Shown here piece after piece: positions 61,638 through 64,000 of a DNA stretch of 64,000 bases. Under the pieces are notes generated by a model. The model searched no databases, was not told the DNA's origin, and saw only the letters and a list, made by a program, of their open reading frames with translations. Position numbers and translations under genes: made by a program. Within the stretch, counting starts at the first letter, position 1; each line of letters opens with the position of its first letter. Source of the DNA: SbD1 sp039679945 (GTDB lineage: Bacteria; Desulfobacterota; Syntrophobacteria; Syntrophobacterales; Syntrophobacteraceae); assembly GCA_039679945.1 (NCBI GenBank), contig JBDKTY010000281.1, positions 8,794 to 72,793 of the forward strand, read 5' to 3'.

Positions 61638-63041
61638 TCAATCCAGTGCGCTCAGTCTCTTGTTCAACGCAGACGGGGAAATCCCGAGCATTTTGGATGC
61701 AAGCCTCTGGTTGTGCCCGGCCCTGCGCATAGCTTCCCTGACGAGGGCATCGGCCGCGTCTTTCAAAGTGGGGATCTTTTCGAGTTGTGAATAGATTTCT
61801 TCTTCGGCACCGGGGGGCGATGGAGCGGGGATGTCGTTCTCATGAATCCGCTCGCGAAACGTATCCATCGACATCACCCTGGATGAATGTTTGCTGACCG
61901 CGTCATAGACCATCGCGCGCAGTTCCCGCACGTTGCCCGGGAAATTATGTATCATGAGGAGTTGCAACAGCTCCGGTGGGTACGTCGGTCTTGTTTTTCC
62001 GAACTCATTGGCGGCCTCCTCGATATAGTGATCAAGAAGGAGAGGAATGTCCGGCATGCGTTTTCGCAGGGGCGGGACATGTATGTGGTGAGTCCTGAGG
62101 CGGTAGTGCAGGTCCTGGCGCATTCTGCCCGTACTCACAAGCTCCCGTATCTCACGGTTGGTCGCGACCACAACCCGCGCATCGGCGGGCCGGGGTTGGT
62201 CGGAACCCAGGGGAAAGTACTCACGGTCCTGGAGTACCCGCAGCAGCTTGATTTGTGAACTTTCAGCAAGATCTCCTATCTCGTCGAGAAAGATGGTTCC
62301 TCCCGAAGCCTTGTCGATAAGCCCCCTGCGCGACTCGGTCGCACCCGTGAAGGCTCCCTTCCTGTGGCCGAAAAGGGTGTCCGAGAATGCATGGTCATCC
62401 ACTCCCGCGACATTTACCGCGATGAAATCCCCGCCCCGGCCGCTGGCAAGATGGATGGCCCGGGCAAACAGTTCCTTGCCCACTCCTGTTTCTCCCGTGA
62501 TCAGTACGGGTTCTTTCCCGGGTGCGATGGCCTCGCAGTACATGAAAAGGTTCATCATTGCCTTGTCCCGGGTGATGATGGCGGAGAAGGCGTCGGGAAA
62601 CTTCAGGCTGTCGGTGAAAAGGTGGTGGAGCAGGAGTTCATTCTTTCGCTTCAGGAACCTGTGGTCGAGCGCCCGATTGACGCTGGATGCGAACTGGTCC
62701 GTATCGACCGGCTTTGTCAGATAATCGAAAGCGCCCTTCCGAATGCATCTGACAGCCGTGGGAATATCATCCACTCCTGTAATCATGATAACAGGGATAT
62801 CCGGATATTTCAGGACAATCTCCTCGAGTAGTTTCTCTCCCGATATCACGGGCATAATCAGATCCAGGAGAATAATATCCACATCCTCCTTTTCGAGCAG
62901 GCTCATTACCCGTGTTTCATCGGGGCAGGCGAGAATGTTGTTGATGCCGAGCAACTCGAGGGCCATGGTAAAACTTTCGAGCGCCTGGGGTTCATCATCG
63001 ACTATCAATACCGGATAAGGCTGGTTTGGCTGGGTGAGCAT
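61638..63041 (-). CDS. sigma-54-dependent response regulator (NtrC/PrsR type)
   Basis: 467 residues. Receiver domain (1-125): acidic pocket VDDEP, phospho-acceptor D60 in ILLDLIMP, and K in YLTKPVD. AAA+ domain (about 145-370): Walker A GETGVGKE, sigma-54 contact loop GAFTGA, and Walker B GGTIFLDEIGDL. A C-terminal Fis-type helix-turn-helix (AGHNQRLASKMLGIS) ends the protein. It should drive sigma-54 promoters, and the nearest is that of the PEP-CTERM gene at 60747. The start at 63041 avoids overlapping the kinase gene and has AGGGA upstream; an earlier start at 63086 would overlap the kinase by 38 bp. The cognate kinase is encoded immediately upstream. Confidence 0.92.
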   Translation of the reverse strand: MLTQPNQPYPVLIVDDEPQALESFTMALELLGINNILACPDETRVMSLLEKEDVDIILLDLIMPVISGEKLLEEIVLKYPDIPVIMITGVDDIPTAVRCIRKGAFDYLTKPVDTDQFASSVNRALDHRFLKRKNELLLHHLFTDSLKFPDAFSAIITRDKAMMNLFMYCEAIAPGKEPVLITGETGVGKELFARAIHLASGRGGDFIAVNVAGVDDHAFSDTLFGHRKGAFTGATESRRGLIDKASGGTIFLDEIGDLAESSQIKLLRVLQDREYFPLGSDQPRPADARVVVATNREIRELVSTGRMRQDLHYRLRTHHIHVPPLRKRMPDIPLLLDHYIEEAANEFGKTRPTYPPELLQLLMIHNFPGNVRELRAMVYDAVSKHSSRVMSMDTFRERIHENDIPAPSPPGAEEEIYSQLEKIPTLKDAADALVREAMRRAGHNQRLASKMLGISPSALNKRLSALD

Positions 63042-63048
63042 GGGTTCC

Positions 63049-64000
63049 CTATTGGCCGTTATTACCGTCCGCTGGAGGGAGTTCAACAGTGGCTGTTGTG
63101 CCTTCGCGTTCCCTGGATGAGATCAGAATCCGCCCGCCATGGGCCTTCACGATACTCATGGAGATGGCCAGGCCGAGGCCGGTTCCGCCCGTTTCACGCT
63201 TCGTGGTGAAAAAGGGGTCGAAAATCCTTCTAAGGGTTTCGGGGGCGATCCCGCACCCTTCATCCGTGACCGCTAATTCGATCAGTTGCCTGTCACTGTC
63301 ATAGGATGTCTTCACCGTTATCGCTTTTTCGCTGTCCGGCAAAGACTCGGCGGCATTGAGGATGAGATTGAGCACCACCTGCTCCAGGCGCTGGGAATTC
63401 CCCTTCAGCCGGGGGATATTTTGCCCGTATTCGACATACAGGTTATGAGTGGACTTGTTCAGTTTGTTCGAGAGAAGGTTCATCGAGGACTTGACGACTG
63501 AGTTCATATCGACCTGTTCCTCCATACCGGAAGAATTCTGGTTGATGAATTCCTTCATGTCCCGGACTATGGTCCTGATCCGCTCCGATCCCTCCATGAT
63601 GCCATTCAGGAGAGCGGGAATTTGTTCTCGCGCTCGGGAGTACGGTACTCTGCCGATTCTGAACTCGCCATTGCCTTCGGCTGTCTCGTCAAGTACTTCC
63701 ACCACGCCCTCCCACGTCTTCTTGAGAAGGGGGGCGTTGATCGAAATGAAGTTGTTGGGATTATTGATTTCGTGAGCGATGCCGGCAGCCATGGTGCCCA
63801 GGGAGATCATTTTGTCGGCGTGGAGGAGTTGGAGTTCCCGTTGCCGGGCCTCCAGTTCCGCGAGCAGCAGTCTCTGCTCGGCTGTCTTTCTGCTTTTTTT
63901 CTGTACAAGCAGGGAAATAATCAGGGCGCTCTGGGCAAGAAAAAACAGGATCGCGGCAACCATGTGGTACTTGTAATCGCGCCATGGAGAGGGAACCCTG
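63049..64000 (-). CDS. sensor histidine kinase, N-terminus cut by the window edge
   Basis: The visible 317 residues start with a juxtamembrane stretch (PSPWRDYKYHM), a membrane helix (AAILFFLAQSALIISLLVQ) and a coiled linker. Then comes the phospho-acceptor box AAGIAHEINNPNNF, N box NLILNAAESL, G1 DEGCGIAPE, F box FDPFFTTK and G2 GTGLGLAIS. The reading frame stays open to the end of the window, so an external sensor domain precedes it. The segment before the helix resembles kinases with a periplasmic substrate-binding-like sensor, which is a guess. The response regulator gene begins 7 nt after the stop, making an operon. Confidence 0.9.
   Translation of the reverse strand, partial: RVPSPWRDYKYHMVAAILFFLAQSALIISLLVQKKSRKTAEQRLLLAELEARQRELQLLHADKMISLGTMAAGIAHEINNPNNFISINAPLLKKTWEGVVEVLDETAEGNGEFRIGRVPYSRAREQIPALLNGIMEGSERIRTIVRDMKEFINQNSSGMEEQVDMNSVVKSSMNLLSNKLNKSTHNLYVEYGQNIPRLKGNSQRLEQVVLNLILNAAESLPDSEKAITVKTSYDSDRQLIELAVTDEGCGIAPETLRRIFDPFFTTKRETGGTGLGLAISMSIVKAHGGRILISSREREGTTATVELPPADGNNGQ

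Overview
The window reads as chromosomal DNA of a Gram-negative, probably anaerobic bacterium, most likely a Desulfobacterota (former Deltaproteobacteria) lineage of the syntrophic or sulfate-reducing kind. This placement is inferred from gene content, not from a marker-gene tree. The clues are a class I (Fe-S) fumarase, a nine-heme c-type cytochrome, a heme-c-sensing chemotaxis receptor, a TAXI-type TRAP transporter, a PEP-CTERM protein beside a sigma-54 two-component system, a ribosome hibernation factor fused to a cold-shock domain, a short CstA, and paired ArsA/Get3-like ATPases. Most of the window is ordinary, densely coded core genome. The accessory signals sit in intergenic stretches and a few operons.

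Layout. 0-9.2 kb: a hydrolase-OsmC fusion, HPF-CSD, a CNNM/CorC protein and a divergent CysRS-like protein on the plus strand; then nagZ with a secreted NTF2-like protein, an orphan FtsX-like permease and a periplasmic metallo-hydrolase on the minus strand. 9.2-10.2 kb: a gene-free gap with dispersed repeats and a 36-bp direct-repeat pair. 10.4-17.1 kb: an eight-gene minus-strand operon, prmC-murA-(deoxyhypusine synthase-like)-(cyclophilin-like)-fmdB-hemC-cobA/hemD-cupin, joining translation termination, peptidoglycan and tetrapyrrole synthesis. 17.5-19.6 kb: a diguanylate cyclase and a U32 (TrhP-like) protein. 19.8-26.1 kb: dprA-topA-pilD-rsmE-zinc ribbon-tRNA-Phe, followed by a decayed 3' copy of the same tRNA. 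26.4-28.5 kb: the nonaheme cytochrome.

29.2-33.2 kb: cstA, a 90-residue protein of unknown family and two ArsA/Get3-like ATPases whose nucleotide-site motifs are degenerate in complementary ways. This is the best candidate here for an undescribed system. 34.0-39.4 kb: a TAXI-TRAP operon (binding protein, DUF1850, fused permease) and a class IV aminotransferase. 40.3-43.5 kb: a heme-binding chemoreceptor convergent with a regulator that fuses a KaiC-like domain lacking a P-loop to an XRE helix-turn-helix and a cupin. 44.0-46.2 kb: a small protein and an FMN-binding glutamate synthase-like protein. 46.8-56.9 kb: an envelope block of bacterial alpha-2-macroglobulin, PbpC (PBP1C) and an L,D-transpeptidase. 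57.3-60.4 kb: an MFS transporter and fumarase. 60.7-64 kb: a PEP-CTERM gene behind a sigma-54 promoter, a 5' fragment resembling a group II intron just after its terminator, and an NtrC-type regulator with its histidine kinase, which runs off the window.

Start codons were chosen from ribosome-binding sites and family N-termini. In several cases this gives a start downstream of the longest open frame, and in one case (31230) a rare ATT start.
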